A stretch of 64,000 bases of DNA from Hyparrhenia diplandra (lineage: Eukaryota; Streptophyta; Magnoliopsida; Poales; Poaceae): NCBI GenBank assembly GCA_015847255.1, contig JADLZK010007649.1, positions 806,001 to 870,000 on the forward strand. Direction: 5' to 3'. Below are positions 1 to 11,880 of the stretch, in pieces. The notes under the pieces are model-generated. The model did not search any database. It was not told where the DNA came from and saw nothing but the letters and a program-made list of their open reading frames with translations. The translations under genes were made by a program, and so were the position numbers. Numbering within the stretch: position 1 is the first letter of the stretch; each line of letters starts with the position of its first letter.

Positions 1-240
1 CCACGGAAAAGATTTTTATGCGTGGCGGGCACCTTAACTCGCCCGCCACGCCAAAAGATTTTATTTTGCGTGGCGTGCGTGTTAAGGTGCCCGCCACGCA
101 AAAAATCTTTTTCCGTGGCGGAAAAAAACGCCCGCCAAAAAAAAAGCTGGACGTGGCGGGATCTTTTCCGTGACGGGCAAAAAAGTGCTCGCCACGGAAA
201 AGATTTTGCAAGTGCTCGCAAAATCATTTCGTTACTAGTG
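1..240. mobile_element. Right end of a CACTA (En/Spm) DNA transposon, cut by the window edge
   Basis: The segment ends in ACTAGTG, so the reverse strand starts CACTAGTA, the usual terminus of CACTA elements. The inner 230 bp are packed with direct and inverted copies of a short motif (CGTGGCGGGC / GCCCGCCACG, usually next to AAAAGATTTT), which fits the subterminal repeats where the CACTA transposase binds. Just beyond 240 the sequence becomes the 5' flank of an LRR array copy (compare 31,318 onward), which fixes the boundary. The rest of the element, any transposase and the left TSD lie outside the window. Confidence 0.7.
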
Positions 241-976
241 AGAACGTTTGCCGGAAGGGCCAATTGTTTTGTGAGTAAAATCGGAGGAAGAAGATGAGGT
301 TTGTTGTAAGTCAAATTGTGAGTGAGTAAAACATGGATTCACATTTGGCAGTAGGGCAAAGGCACTTGCACCGCCGGCATACCATTATTTGTCCCTCCTA
401 CGACAGCCTGCCCTGGTCTTGCGACAAATGGAGAATGAGTGTAGTAGTCGGTAGTTATAAGGGGCTGTTTGGTTTGCATAAGTCGGGTGACTTATAAGTC
501 AAAAAATTTAAAATAAGTGACTTATTTTGCTAAACAGTAGGGACTTATAAGTCATGGGACTTATAAGTCCTTATAAGTCATGGGACTTATAAGTCACTTG
601 CAACTATTTTTCTTCTTTTTATATCGACTTGTCGGTCACTCATTTTCTCTTCTTTTTTTCCACCCGACTTATAAGTCACGTACAACCAAAACAGACATAA
701 CTTATAAATCACTAATTTTTAGTCACCGACTTAATAAGTCACCTGACTTATGGGAACCAAACAGGGCCTAAATCGGTTATCGTCGACATCAACCATCACA
801 TGCACGGCAGGCAAAGATGTATTGGACTTCTCCGGACTGTCCGCCCATAATGTCTATGCTTAATTTTGGATGATGAAGGGGCTGCTGCGGCTGATAAACC
901 GTTTCATGTCTTTCTGTTGTGGGGGAAAAGTTCAAGTGAACATGTTTCTTTCGAAAATGGAGATGCTTGTTAATTT
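241..976 (-). other. 5' flank (promoter-side block) of LRR array copy 0
   Basis: This stretch matches the upstream flanks of copies A-E: the 'gaccaattg' neighbourhood, 'aaaacatgg...cacatttggcagta', 'caccgccggcataccattatttgtcc' and 'gacaaatggaga' occur in the same order as at 31,337-31,560 and 14,750-14,900. The copy it served would lie to the left on the minus strand, on the far side of the CACTA end. A MITE sits at 461-768 and a Copia element splits the block at 976; it resumes at 11,671. No gene is seen in it. Confidence 0.7.
461..768. mobile_element. Tourist-like (PIF/Harbinger) MITE
   Basis: The 308-bp element starts GGGGCTGTTTGGTT and ends AACCAAACAGGGCC, near-perfect terminal inverted repeats. 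It is flanked by TAA on both sides (458-460 and 769-771), the target duplication typical of PIF/Harbinger. Inside, the palindrome GACTTATAAGTC recurs several times, so the element can fold extensively. It has no coding capacity. Other array flanks lack it at this site, so it is a copy-specific insertion. Confidence 0.8.
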
Positions 977-1218
977 TGAAGGACCGAAAAGGCGACTAGA
1001 GGGGGTGAATAGGAGCCTCGACAAAATTCTTTCGAATTAGCGACCTTGTAGCTCTCACAACCCCTCGAAGCAAACCAAGCAAAGCACGGTATGATCACGA
1101 CCTTGTTCACAAGGTGGATGACTTAGGAATTGCCCTAGAGTCACAGCGGATCACCCGGAAACACCTCAAAGCGGCCACTCAAACGAACGCGAGAAAACAA
1201 CAAACAAACCTGGGAACT

Positions 1219-1930
1219 CGGACTGTCCGGGCCTGGGAATAGAGACTGTCCGCAGGCACGAACTGGGTAACAGCGGACTGTCCGCTTGAGATCTTCAGAC
1301 TGTCCGCGGGCACAAAAACAAAAATCAAACCCAAAGGAACAAGCTGCTGGATTCGAACTCTGACTTCACAACCGGACTGTCCACTAGAGCTGGCCGGACT
1401 GTCCACTAGCCAGAACCAAAGAAAACCAAACGAGCAAAGCTGTCGCTGGACTTGGCGAGCGCAAGCACCGGTGTACTAATTCATCTCTCCTACAACTCAC
1501 GAGTGCTAAACAAGAGGACAAGACAACTAGCACTTAATTTAATTAGCTTGTCAAAATTGATCCTGTAGCATGCACGACACAACTCATAATTAAAAGGAAT
1601 ATTCAAATCAATCATGAGTTGCACACTTTGCTGGTCATCGTCGATTCAACTCGAAACAAACAAGAAAGGTACACGGCAACAGCAGAACAGCTGATCGACG
1701 ACTGACAGTCCGGCAAGGAACCTTGGACAGTCCGACGTTGAAACAGAAAGAAAACAAAGTGCCGAGCGAGCTGCTGGACACCTCGAGTCAAGACACTTGC
1801 GGACTGTCCACACGTCCAGCTCGGACTGTCCGACCACAAAAATCAAGGACACCAAACTTCTGAGGCGAAGACACACTTGCGGACTGTCCGCAAAACCTGG
1901 CGGGACTGTCCGTGCTTGGAGAATCAGCAC
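1219..1930. repeat. Cluster of palindromic CGGACTGTCCG motifs in the Copia LTR
   Basis: About a dozen full or nearly full copies of CGGAC-T-GTCCG occur at irregular spacing (for example 1,219-1,229, 1,274-1,284, and near 1,373, 1,394, 1,799, 1,822, 1,879). The motif reads the same on both strands apart from the central base. The same cluster is present in the other LTR (about 9,594-10,290). Repetition in the promoter-bearing LTR suggests protein-binding sites; that is inference. Confidence 0.6.
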
Positions 1931-3113
1931 GAACAGAAAGCCTGACGGCGGCTGTTCTTCCACAAATCCAACAAGAACTCAAACCACTGAAGGAGTTAGG
2001 TCACAAAAATAAAGCCAGATGATCTCGGCATGTAGGTGACCATTTCCCCCAAAGAAATTTCGGATTCCACCGAGTAAATCGCCGGGAAAATCAGATCATG
2101 CGACACAACTCGAAGAACACGAGCACGAACACAAAAGTGCTTCGATCTACCGATTCGTGCGGATTCAAATGATTTCCTTTGGTGAATCTCTTAGGTACAC
2201 GAGGTAGAACGAATCACAGCAAAAAGAATCGAACCAAACGATCCACAAACGCCGAATCGAGCTCTAGAAGGGGAGGGAGAAAAACACCGCGAAAATTGCA
2301 ACTCAAGAACACAAATCACAGCTCAATAAACACATGATCCATCGAATCAAAACGCCACCATGTGACAGGCTACTTAGGGCTAGCCCTTGCCCAACCAAAA
2401 TCGATACAAGATCGGTGGACCTCTCACACCGGAGTTTGGAACCCTAGCTAAGAAATGTGAAAATGAGAGGCAAAGAGGATGGGAGGGATGCCCCTCGCTA
2501 TATAGTCTGAAATCCTCTTTCCCAAACTACCCCTAGATACATATGAGCGAACAGCTAACCGTAAGGCTAATTTAGTCCGACTTCGGGATAATTTGATCCG
2601 ACGGCCACCACGCCTCCTCATCGGTAGCCTTGCATCCACGCAACCTCCCCGATGCGCCACGCGCCGTCCTTCCGTCCACCCGGAACGCCCGCCCGGGTTT
2701 TGAGGCCCAAACCCGTGAAACCCGCCGATGGTTTTGAGGCCCAAACCACCAAACCAGCGCCGCGTGGTTTTGAGGCCCAAACCACGAAAACCCGCACCGA
2801 TGGTTTTGAGGACAAACCACCAAACCTCCTCGACGCGTGTCATCACCGTCTTGACCGCCCGAAGTCGCCACAAGTCATCCGAGCTCCCGCTCGCCGCCAA
2901 GACGCTCGCCATCTTGACCCGATCGACATGGTCCCGCCATGTCCTCTTGCATTCGTCGATGTCCCGGATGTTAGCCACCATGGCTAGCCACCGGCGATCC
3001 GGTCCCTCGGTCCAAGCCTCACGCCCGCCCCTTCACCTCGCGGTCCGTCGGCCCGACGCGTCCTCCTTGGCCCCTTCACCCGCCGTCGGCTACCATCTCC
3101 GAGCTCCACACCT

Positions 3114-4609
3114 TGTAGGCACAAAAATCCTACTCCTTGCGCCGCACACACCGACAAGCGGAATAGGCGGCTTTACTCCGCCAGTGTCTTGAATCAAAGG
3201 CGTGCCGATCAATTTGACTGTTAATTGACAAGGAGGTAAAGCGTAAGATACGGAACATGCCTGGTGAGACCAAGGCAGGTTTCGCATGTATGGCTCTATG
3301 GCGGATGTAAAGACATATAGCTATGGGAGCTATCCGTCAATGAATAATGAATGCGTTCGGTAAGTAAATATGAAGATATGATGTAGAAACAGGTTGCGAA
3401 TGATCATAAAAGACGTGTTTGAATAAATAAAGTCGATCATAATGATGTGCTATCGTAAAAGCTCTATTGCATAGATCGAATTAATTGATAACATGATAAA
3501 TAAAAAGAATATAAATCACAAACATCATTGTAGATATTTCATGACACGTGAAAGCATAACGTGTTCGGCAAGCTTGCCGAATCGGGTCCATGAAGAAGGA
3601 ACTACCCTACGTAAAAACCTATCGATTAAAAGCGATCTCTAGTCCACCGGATGACTAGCTCTAGAGTAACCCAAAGATCTCTGTATCCACCGGATGACAC
3701 GATCCTGTCAAGATCTAAACATTATCACGAACCCGCAACATGTAACAACTTAGATTGATCTAGCCCGGCTACGATGAGCAGATAAATCTAGTAGCATGGT
3801 AGGATGAAAAATTAAAGTACTAAAAGCAACTAGATCTATGATAAGATAAAGCCGAGACGTCTCAATCTAAATTGGACAAAAGTGTGTGCAAACGTAATTA
3901 AATAAATAAATTGAAAGCATTGCGGACACGTGGTAACTTAATGAATTCATTAGATCTTGCCAAAATCGATAACTAGCTCTTAGCGGACCTTAGCCCACCG
4001 GATGGCTCATGATCGACAAAAGAACCCTCTTGCCCCCGATAGCTTAAATCCGCCGACGATACTAAGCGTGAACAAGACTTCTTGCAATAATTTAAATCCG
4101 ATGATGATACTAGACATGGTGCAAGGTTGCGGTACTTACAGAGGTCGACGGGTCGATGAATCCTTTTGCAAGAGATCGGCGACACGATTGGACTCGAAGG
4201 GTGGCGAGCCAAGGCACGGAGCCGGGTTGTTTGTATTGATTTGGATAGATCGTTTACAGTTGCGGGTGTCTCATATTTATACCACAGGCTTATTGAGTCC
4301 TAACTAATTACGAATAATAATAACAAAAATATCTAGCTAAGATACATTGTCCTCCAAGTCTTCTCGAGTCGTGGGAATTGCACGTGATGTGGGCCCTCGT
4401 CCTCAGATATTCCTCTTGATGCTCCACGCTTACCGAACCATCTCATGCTCGGCTCCTTCTCGGACTTAGGCTCCTTAGCCGAATAACGGCGGCTTCCCGA
4501 ATGCTACAAAGACTGCGGCTTGCTTTCTTGCTAGCCGAATGACCCCTTATTGAACCATCGCTTGCCGGCCCATCTGTCATCCAGGCTCTACCAAATTTTG
4601 GTGTTAACA
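3114..4609 (-). mobile_element. Gypsy-type solo LTR (1,496 bp) inside the Copia 3' LTR
   Basis: The insert starts TGTAGG and ends TTAACA (TG...CA) and is flanked by CACCT at 3,109-3,113 and 4,610-4,614. The sister LTR is continuous at this point ('gctccacacctacacaacacg', near 11,490). Read on the minus strand it begins TGTTAACACCAAAATTTGG, a familiar grass gypsy LTR start, and has TATAAATA in a promoter-like place (plus-strand 'tatttatacc' near 4,270), so I orient it minus. No internal domain remains, as expected after LTR-LTR recombination. Confidence 0.85.
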
Positions 4610-4782
4610 CACCTGCACAACACGAACCAAGAGATACGTCTTCAACACACTCCACGTGTACCGGTGAACATAGCCGAAGCATATATAAAAGATAAAGGAA
4701 AATAGAAGTAAAATGTTGACTGTTGACAATCACTCAATCACAAAACTAAACACATGTCACCTAAATCAACCATGTGTTCACA

Positions 4783-4795
4783 ATCTCCCCCCCTT
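4783..4795 (-). other. Polypurine tract of the Copia element
   Basis: The minus strand reads AAGGGGGGGAGAT directly before the 3' LTR start TGTGAAC. This is the expected primer site for plus-strand synthesis and fixes the orientation of the element. Confidence 0.8.
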
Positions 4796-6694
4796 GATGA
4801 GTGCATTGTCAACATTCAACACAAAGACGTAAGAAGGTAGAAGATAGCACATCCAAGTGATCAAAAGCTAGACAAAATCTAAGACAAATTCACTAGATAG
4901 CAAAGCGTGGAGCAAAAACTTGGTTCCCAAAGACATGGATAAAAGGCTCAACACAACCAAGCTAACCAAACGGCTAGTCCTCAAGAAGAGGTAGAAAAGG
5001 CTCAACACCACTAGCACAGCTCCAAACTAATTACTTTCATACACAAAATAGCTAGACCCTCAAGATGGACTAGCACAGCTCCAAACCAATTACTTTCACA
5101 CACAAAATAGCTAGACCCTCAAGATGGAGGCAAAGGCTCAACACATCTAGCTCAAAGTGCTACTCCCCGAAACATGCAAATCCTTTGTCTTTGTATCTTT
5201 CTCCCCCTTGTTGGCAAATGCACTAATCAAGCTATGAAATACATGAAAATGCAATGAGGGAGCTTCAAGTTTATAGCAATCCAAATGAGAAGATGCTCTA
5301 GATAGTGTCATGGCAACAAAATCAAGTGCTTAACATGGTGCTCAAACCGATCAAGAGATATGAAATAATGCTTGAAAGCACTTTGATTCAGTTTTAAGCA
5401 TTTGAGAAAAGGTGTCCACCACAAAAAAGAATAGCACAGCACAAGTAAGTTGGAAATCTACCAAGTGCTACACATGTATATAAAGTGAACTACCCCAAGC
5501 AAAGTTTATACATCATGCAAAAGACAGAGCCAACACTTGTCAAATTTTTTAAGTTATCGGAGTTGCACGTGATTTACAAGCATTGGACAAAGCATGAGTG
5601 CGAGTGGTTATCCACAACCGTCAGCCTTACTAATCAACCATGTCAAGCCTATGCGTGTGAGCAATCAGAAGCTTAAGACAATGGTCTGGGTCAATCACTA
5701 CCAAGTTTAGGTTCAACTCAAGTGCAATGAGTAGCAGTCCCAAGACTTGGATGTGGGACGGTATGGACCCATCTCGATCTTTTCCATACACTTAGCTTAG
5801 ATTTCAGATTTTAGCAGATAAAAGCATGTGGTCATCTAAGCAAGTGTATAACTCAGTGAATGAGACATAGTCACCTAGCATACATGATAAGCACAAAGGA
5901 TCTCAACAACTTAAACATGCTTGGAACTATCTCAATGGTGAACATTTTGCAAGATTCATCATTGTTAAGCAGGTTCACATGAAAAACAGCTTTGCTCATA
6001 ACATATATCAATTAAGCAGAAAGAGCACAAGATGTAAGCACCAACATGTAATTGTAACACTAAACAGAGCATAGTCTCATTGTGATCAATATAAACAAGA
6101 AGCTCAAAATGCAATAATATACATGATGAGTGCAATATGATACAAGATGATGCACAAAGCAAAAACAAACCTAAAGCTACGATTGTACATCAGCTCCAAA
6201 GCTACCCCTCAAAAAGGATAGCAAACTCCCAACTCCCCCTCAACCAAAGACACCTAACAGAAGAAAACTAGGATACAAAAGGGCACAAAGGCAAGCATGG
6301 CATATAATACACAAGATAACACATGTTATAAAGGATATAAAAGCATGATACAAGTATAATACATGCAAGCAATATACAAGTGAGCAAATAAACAACTATC
6401 TCATACCACAAGTAGGGAAATCATGAATGTACAAGGCATGAGTGTATATGATAGCTCACTGAGGCGTGTGTAGGTGTCACAAATAAGGCACATGCCTCTT
6501 GGAGGCCATCAAAGTGGTGTAGACAACCATCAAGTCTTGATCACACCACGACAAAGAATCAAGTTCCACCAAGCACGTGTTCTCCACCCCATGTCCTCAT
6601 ACCTACACATGAGAGGACAAAGAAACTCAAGTCTTGGATCCCAAAGGGTTAACAAGCATAAACTTGGGAACCCAAGACTTGATCATCACCTACA
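4796..6694 (-). other. 3' non-coding internal region of the Copia element
   Basis: About 1.9 kb of A-rich sequence between the gag remnant and the polypurine tract. It holds no recognisable pol domain and only short open frames. A 59-bp unit (containing AGCTAGACCCTCAAGATGG) is tandemly duplicated at 5,010-5,068 and 5,069-5,127. In an autonomous SIRE element the pol gene would sit in the right-hand part of this stretch; here it is missing. Confidence 0.65.
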
Positions 6695-9285
6695 TCATTG
6701 GAAAAACATGGGATGAGCAAATGGCACAACACTGGGGTTAGTATACTCAGGAGAATACCAATGTTGACCATTTTGCCCGAGATAAGCATTAGACAAAACA
6801 AACATCCCATGACCCTTCTTCCCAAAGCGCTCACCACGCACAATAAAGTGTGGTGCACTCCTCCTAATCAAACTCAAAGCTCCCAAAGTGAGGAACACCT
6901 TCCACTCATGAGCACGACCACCACGGGTCTCACAAAGCGTGGCCTAGCCCTCTCGAGGCCTCCTACCTCCTGGCCTAGCAAAGCGCCTCAACGAACCCGG
7001 CGCACACCCCTCTCATACATGCCAAGTGGTGGGTGATACAAGTCACGGTTCTCAAACTCAACTTGACGCCTAGCATCCCTCTTCCTCCTAAAGCAAAACT
7101 CAAACAAGTGACCATCTCTCTGGCAATACTCACAGTGATACCTCACCTCTCTCTTGGGTGGTTGTTGGTTCACTCTCTTGGGTGGATGGTTCCTCTTGTT
7201 GTGGCCTTAGCTCTAGGAAGGGTTTCCTCGAGGATCTTGGGCAAAGTGTCAAGTGGGTTCCTATGGTGGTTTGGTTTTAGAAAGCCACACTTGTTTGGGA
7301 GGTGGAGTCTTTGGAGTCTCTTGGAGAATGCCATTTTGCACAATGGGCTTGGTAGGCTCAGGTGGGGTGATCTTGGTCAACTTGGGAGTGTTTGTGGGTT
7401 TCTCACTCGAGCTCAAACCACTACCTTGACCAACCTTGTCATAGATAACTTCACCCTTCCCACCTATAGCAAAGCCTAATCCCTTTGTGTCAGTCCCCCT
7501 CTTGAACTGACTCATCATCATGCCAAGTTGTGGCTCTCCACTAGACACCCAACTGAGGATAGAGCGAAGGTATTGGTTCTCCTCTTCGACTCTCCCCTTG
7601 TCATGCCTACAAGACATGACCACCATCTCCAAAGCTTCACACTTAGGACACTTCAAAGCAGTGCTATCTCGATTTGGCCTTCTCAAGCTTCGGCAAGCTT
7701 GGCGGCCTTCTCTGCCAACTTCGGATCGCAAGTGCGGACAAGACTTGCATGCACTCAACAACATAGGCTTAGCCTTGACTCAACGTGCTCATCTAGCAAA
7801 GTGGAGTACTTAGATTGTAAAGTCATGATGCTAGACATGTGCACAACACAACCATCGCACTCCGTCTCATCGAGACATCTCCACGGGCTTCCTAGCCAAC
7901 TCTAACTCCCTCATAGCTACCTCCCACTTCTCCTTGTACTCCTTTCTCTCCTTAGGCCGCTCGCTTGAGCAACTTCTCTCGACACACAAGCGCATCGCCC
8001 AAAGAGTCAAGTTCATTAGTGAGGGATTCGATAGTGGGTGATACCTTAGGGAAAGAGTCATTTGTCGTGTGGCTCGGCCTTCTATCGGACACCGCTTCGT
8101 CAAGGGCCATGGTGCGAAGCCCCCGTACTTGGAGTTGGCGGCGAAGCAAAGTCCGTTCAGCTTTTCCTCGATCTTGCGCTCGGGGTCCTCTTCATTTGGA
8201 GGAAGCTTGCCTGTCGTTGTCGAGGTCATTTGAGGAGGCGAAGAAGGCGTCCTTGTTCTCCTTGGCACGCTTGAGGTACTTCTTCTTGATCGCCTCCTTG
8301 TCGAGCGCTTGTCGGCGGTGTACTTGGCGCTTGTCGAAGTCGTGCTTGTTGGAGTAGTACTTCTCGCGGAGTACTTGTCCTTGCTCTTCTTGGGACACGC
8401 AAACGACGAAGTGGTCCGGATCGCCGCACTCAAAGCATCCTCCCTTGGGATCACCGCCACGCCGACGGTTCAAGCGGTTGTTGTGGAACCGGCGAGAATC
8501 GGCCGATGGCGAAGCCCGGCTTCGTCGTCCTCAAGGCACTCAACTGCTCCTCATCACGAGACACCAAAGAAGACAAGGCAAACGAGATGCGTGAAGGGTT
8601 AGCAGAAGAACTTGAACTACCCTTACCTGAGACGAGAGCGACGTTCGGCGCAGATGGGTTCTTGAGCTTCGTGCGGATCGGGCCTCGATCTCGGAGGACT
8701 TGAGCTTGTTGTAGAGCTCGTCGGGTGTGAGGGTGTCGTAGTTGGCGGACTCCATGATCGCGGACACTTTCACATCCCACACCTTCCGATCCAAGGCGCA
8801 CAAGAGCCGCATCGCCTTCTCGTGATCATCGAGGCCTCTGGAAGGCTTGTTCGCCCGCGCCTTATTGCAGATCGTCGAAACACGGCAAAGAGAGAATCGA
8901 TAGACTCGCCATCAAGCTGGATTAGGTTGTTGTACTCTATCTTGTAGGTCTCATATAGGCGGGCCTTGACTTGTGGGGTTCCCTCGTGGTAACTCTCAAG
9001 TGTCCTCCACACCTCACGGCGGTCTCACAAGTGGCAACTCTCTCAAACTCGCGTGTCTTTGAGGCTAGAGAACAAAACGCTCCTCGCTCGGTTGTTGGCA
9101 TTGTGTTGGGCTATTTGTTCCTCACCCACTCGAGCGGCTAGCACTTGGTAGTTCTCATCCTCAACAATCTCCCACACTCTCCAATCCATCCCCATAAGGT
9201 GTGCTTGCATCTTAATCTTCCAATAGGGATAGTTGGTGCCATCGAACTCCAAAGGTTTGCCAAAGTGACCGAAAGCACGATCCAT
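6695..9285 (-). pseudogene. Degenerate Copia gag (SIRE type)
   Basis: Gag packages the element RNA into virus-like particles. The start is chosen at 9,285 (MDRAFGHFGKPLEFDGTNYP), 51 bp after the primer-binding site. The N-terminal part (FDGTNYPYWKIKMQAHL) resembles DUF4219. It is followed by a UBN2-like region (VKARLYETYKIEYNNLIQ; LIQLDGESIDSLFAVF), a damaged zinc knuckle near 8,430 (CFECGDPDHF, spacing short by one) and the ENQYLRSILSWVSSGEPQLG block near 7,570. An intact C-x2-C-x4-H-x4-C knuckle (CEYCQRDGHLFEFC) lies near 7,110, and the C-terminus is NPSVVPFAHPMFFQ. At least five frameshifts split it, so it cannot yield full-length Gag as written. Some shifts may be consensus errors. Confidence 0.8.
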
Positions 9286-9335
9286 GTCGCCTTCTTGCGG
9301 ATCACGGACCGATTAGGGTGGAAGTGATCCTAACC

Positions 9336-9348
9336 GGCTCTGATACCA
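9336..9348 (-). other. Primer-binding site (initiator tRNA-Met) of the Copia element
   Basis: The minus strand reads TGGTATCAGAGCC two bases after the 5' LTR end. It is complementary to the 3' end of initiator tRNA-Met, the usual primer of plant Copia elements. Confidence 0.85.
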
Positions 9349-9350
9349 AT

Positions 9351-11665
9351 TGAAGGACCAAAAAGGCGACTAGAGGGGGGGTGAATAGGAGCCTCGACAA
9401 AATTCTTTCGAATTAGCGACCTTGTAGCTCTCACAACCCCTCGAAGCAAACCAAGCAAAGCACGGTATGATCCGACCTTGTTCACAAGGTGGATGACTTA
9501 GGAATTGCCCTAGAGTCACAGCGGATCACCCGGAAACACCTCAAAGCGACCACTCAAACGACGCGAGAAAACAACAAACAAACACAGGGAACTTCGGACT
9601 GTCAGAATACGGGAATAGAGAGCGTCCCGCAGGCACGAACTGGGTAACAGCGGACTGTCCGCTTGAGATCTTCAGACTGTCGCGGGCACAAAACAAAAAT
9701 CAAACCGAAAGGAACAAGCTGCTGGATTCGAACTCTGACTTCACAACCGGACTGTCCACTAGAGCTGGCCGGACTGTCCACTAGCCAGAACCAAAGAAAA
9801 CCAAACGAGCAAAGCTGTCGCTGGACTTGGCGAGCGCAAGCACCGGTGTACTAATTCATCTCTCCTACAACTCACGAGAGTGCTAAACAAGAGGACAAGA
9901 CAACTAGCACTTAATTTAATTAGCTTGTCAAAATTGATCCTGTAGCATGCACGACACAACTCATAATTAAAAGGAATATTCAAATCAATCATGAGTTGCA
10001 CACTTTGCTGGTCATCGTCGATTCAACTCGAAACAAACAAGAAAGGTACACGGCAACAGCAGAACAGCTGATCGACGACTGACAGTCCGGCAAGGAACCT
10101 TGGACAGTCCGACGTTGAAACAGAAAGAAAACAAAGTGCCGAGCGAGCTGCTGGACACCTCGAGTCAAGACACTTGCGGACTGTCCACACGTCCAGCTCG
10201 GACTGTCCGACCACAAAAATCAAGGACACCAAACTTCTGAGGCGAAGACACACTTGCGGACTGTCCGCAAAACCTGGCGGGACTGTCCGTGCTTGGAGAA
10301 TCAGCACGAACAGAAAGCCCGGACGGCGGCTGTTCTTCCACAAATCCAACAAGAACTCAAACCACGAGAAGGAGTTAGGTCACAAAAATAAAGCCGGATG
10401 ATCTCGGCATGTAGGTGACCATTTCCCCCAAAGAAATTTCGGATTCCACCGAGTAAATCGCGGGAAAATCAGATCATGCGACACAACTCGAAGAACACGA
10501 AAGCACGAACACAAAAGTGCTTCGATCTACCGATTCGTGTATGGATTCAAATGATTTCCTTTGGTGAATCTCTTAGGTACACGAGGTAGAAGCGAATCAC
10601 AAAGCAAAAAGAATCGAACCAAAGCGATCCACAAACGCCGAATCGAGCTCTAGAAGGGGAGGGAGAAAAACACCGCGAAAAATTGCAACTCAAGAACACA
10701 AATCACAGCTCAATAAACACATGATCCATCGAATCAAAACGCCACCATGTGACAGGCTACTTAGGGCTAGCCCTTGCCCAACCAAAATCAATACAAGATC
10801 GGTGGACCTCTCACACGGAGTTTGGAACCCTAGCTAAGAAATGTGAAAATGAGAGGCAAAGAGGATGGGAGGGATGCCCTCGCTATATAGTTCGAAATCC
10901 TCTTTCCCAAACTACCCCTAGATACATATGAGCCGAACAGCTAACCGTAAGGCTAATTTAGTCCGACTTCGGGATAATTTGATCCGACGGCCACGCGCCT
11001 CCTCATCGGTAGCCTTGCATCCACGCAACCTTCCCGATGCCGCCACGTCGCCGTCCTTCCGTCCACCGGAACGTCCGCCTCGGTTTTGAGGCCCAAACCC
11101 GTGAAACCCGCCGATGGTTTTGAGGCCCAAACCACCAAACCAGCGCGCCCGTGGTTTTGAGGCCCAAACCACGAAAACCCGCACCGATGTTTTTGAGGAC
11201 AAACCACCAAACCTCCTCGACACGTGTCATCACCCGTCTTGACCGCCCCGAGTCGCCAAGTCATCCGAGCTCCCCGCTGCGCACCGACGCTTCGCCGTCT
11301 TGACCCGATCGACATTGTCCCGCCATGTCCTCTTGCATTCGTCGATGTCCCGGATGTTAGCCACCATGGCTAGCCACCCGGCGATCCGGTCCCTCGGTCC
11401 AAGCCTCACGTCCGCCCTTCACCACCGCGGTCCGGCGGCCCCACGTCCTCCTTGGCCCCTTCACCTGCCGTCGGCTACCATCTCCGAGCTCCACACCTAC
11501 ACAACACGAACCAAGAGATCGTCTTCGACACACTCCACGTGTGCGGTGAACATAGCCGAAGCATATATAAAAGATAAAAGGAAAATAGAAGTAAAATGTT
11601 GATCGTTGACAATCACTCAATCACAAAACTAAACACATGTCACCTAAATCAACCATGTGTTCGCA
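9351..11665 (-). repeat. 5' LTR of the Copia element (2,315 bp)
   Basis: It aligns over its whole length with 977-4,782 once the solo LTR there is removed. It carries the CGGACTGTCCG cluster (about 9,594-10,290) and the 'ggttttgaggcccaaacc' repeats (about 11,080-11,215), and ends next to the right-hand TSD AATTT (11,666-11,670). Differences from the partner LTR are mostly one- or two-base indels with few substitutions, suggesting a fairly recent insertion. Confidence 0.85.
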
Positions 11666-11670
11666 AATTT

Positions 11671-11880
11671 ATTTTCCTTTTAGTATGTATGTATATATAT
11701 CTTTCATGGTGACGGGAGTCATGGAAGCGGCTTTGTGGTACGTATTTAAATATACAAGTATTGTAGATTCCAAAATATGGGGCATGTGGCTGTGACTAGC
11801 ACCATTGCACCGTTGAGTGAGACAGGATGCATGTCTGCGGAACACCGGAGCAGCGAGCCAGCTAATTTCTAGTTGGTAAT
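11671..11880 (-). other. Continuation of the copy 0 flank, then unassigned sequence
   Basis: The first part ('tttcatgg...gagtcatggaagcggc...gtacgtatttaaatat') continues the array flank broken at 976 and matches 15,130-15,180 and 21,170-21,215. From about 11,756 to 11,880 I recognise nothing. Confidence 0.5.

Larger units (their letters stand above)
977..4782 (-). repeat. 3' LTR of the Copia element (interrupted by a solo LTR)
   Basis: On the minus strand the LTR runs from TGTGAACACATGG (at 4,782) to ...GGTCCTTCA (at 977). Without the 1,501-bp insertion with its TSD at 3,114-4,614 it is about 2,305 bp, against 2,315 bp for the partner LTR. It contains a cluster of the palindromic motif CGGACTGTCCG (1,219-1,930) and a GC-rich stretch in which 'ggttttgaggcccaaacc' recurs three to four times (about 2,695-2,825). 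Open frames here are not conserved between the two LTRs. Confidence 0.85.
977..11665 (-). mobile_element. Non-autonomous SIRE-type Copia LTR retrotransposon (gag only)
   Basis: Two homologous LTRs (977-4,782 and 9,351-11,665) bound the element. Five-base duplications AATTT lie at 972-976 and 11,666-11,670. Reading the minus strand, the 5' LTR is followed by a primer-binding site TGGTATCAGAGCC (initiator tRNA-Met) and a degraded gag. No reverse transcriptase, RNase H or integrase can be seen. The element ends with a polypurine tract AAGGGGGGGAGAT next to the 3' LTR. The gag features (ENQYLRSILSW, then CEYCQRDGHLFEFC) are those of the SIRE/Maximus lineage. Without pol the element must have moved in trans. 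It inserted into the 5' flank of LRR copy 0 and was later hit by a gypsy element, of which a solo LTR remains. Confidence 0.85.

Noticed and set aside
1..240. Regularly spaced repeats considered as a CRISPR array
   Set aside because: Repeats are both direct and inverted, of variable spacing, and lie at a CACTA terminus in a plant genome.
580..771. Small frame within the Tourist MITE
   Set aside because: It lies inside a non-coding palindromic MITE.
2652..3192. Plus-strand frames with repeated RPKP/EAQTTK residues
   Set aside because: They translate the 'ggttttgaggcccaaacc' repeat of the Copia LTR; the frame is not kept in the partner LTR.
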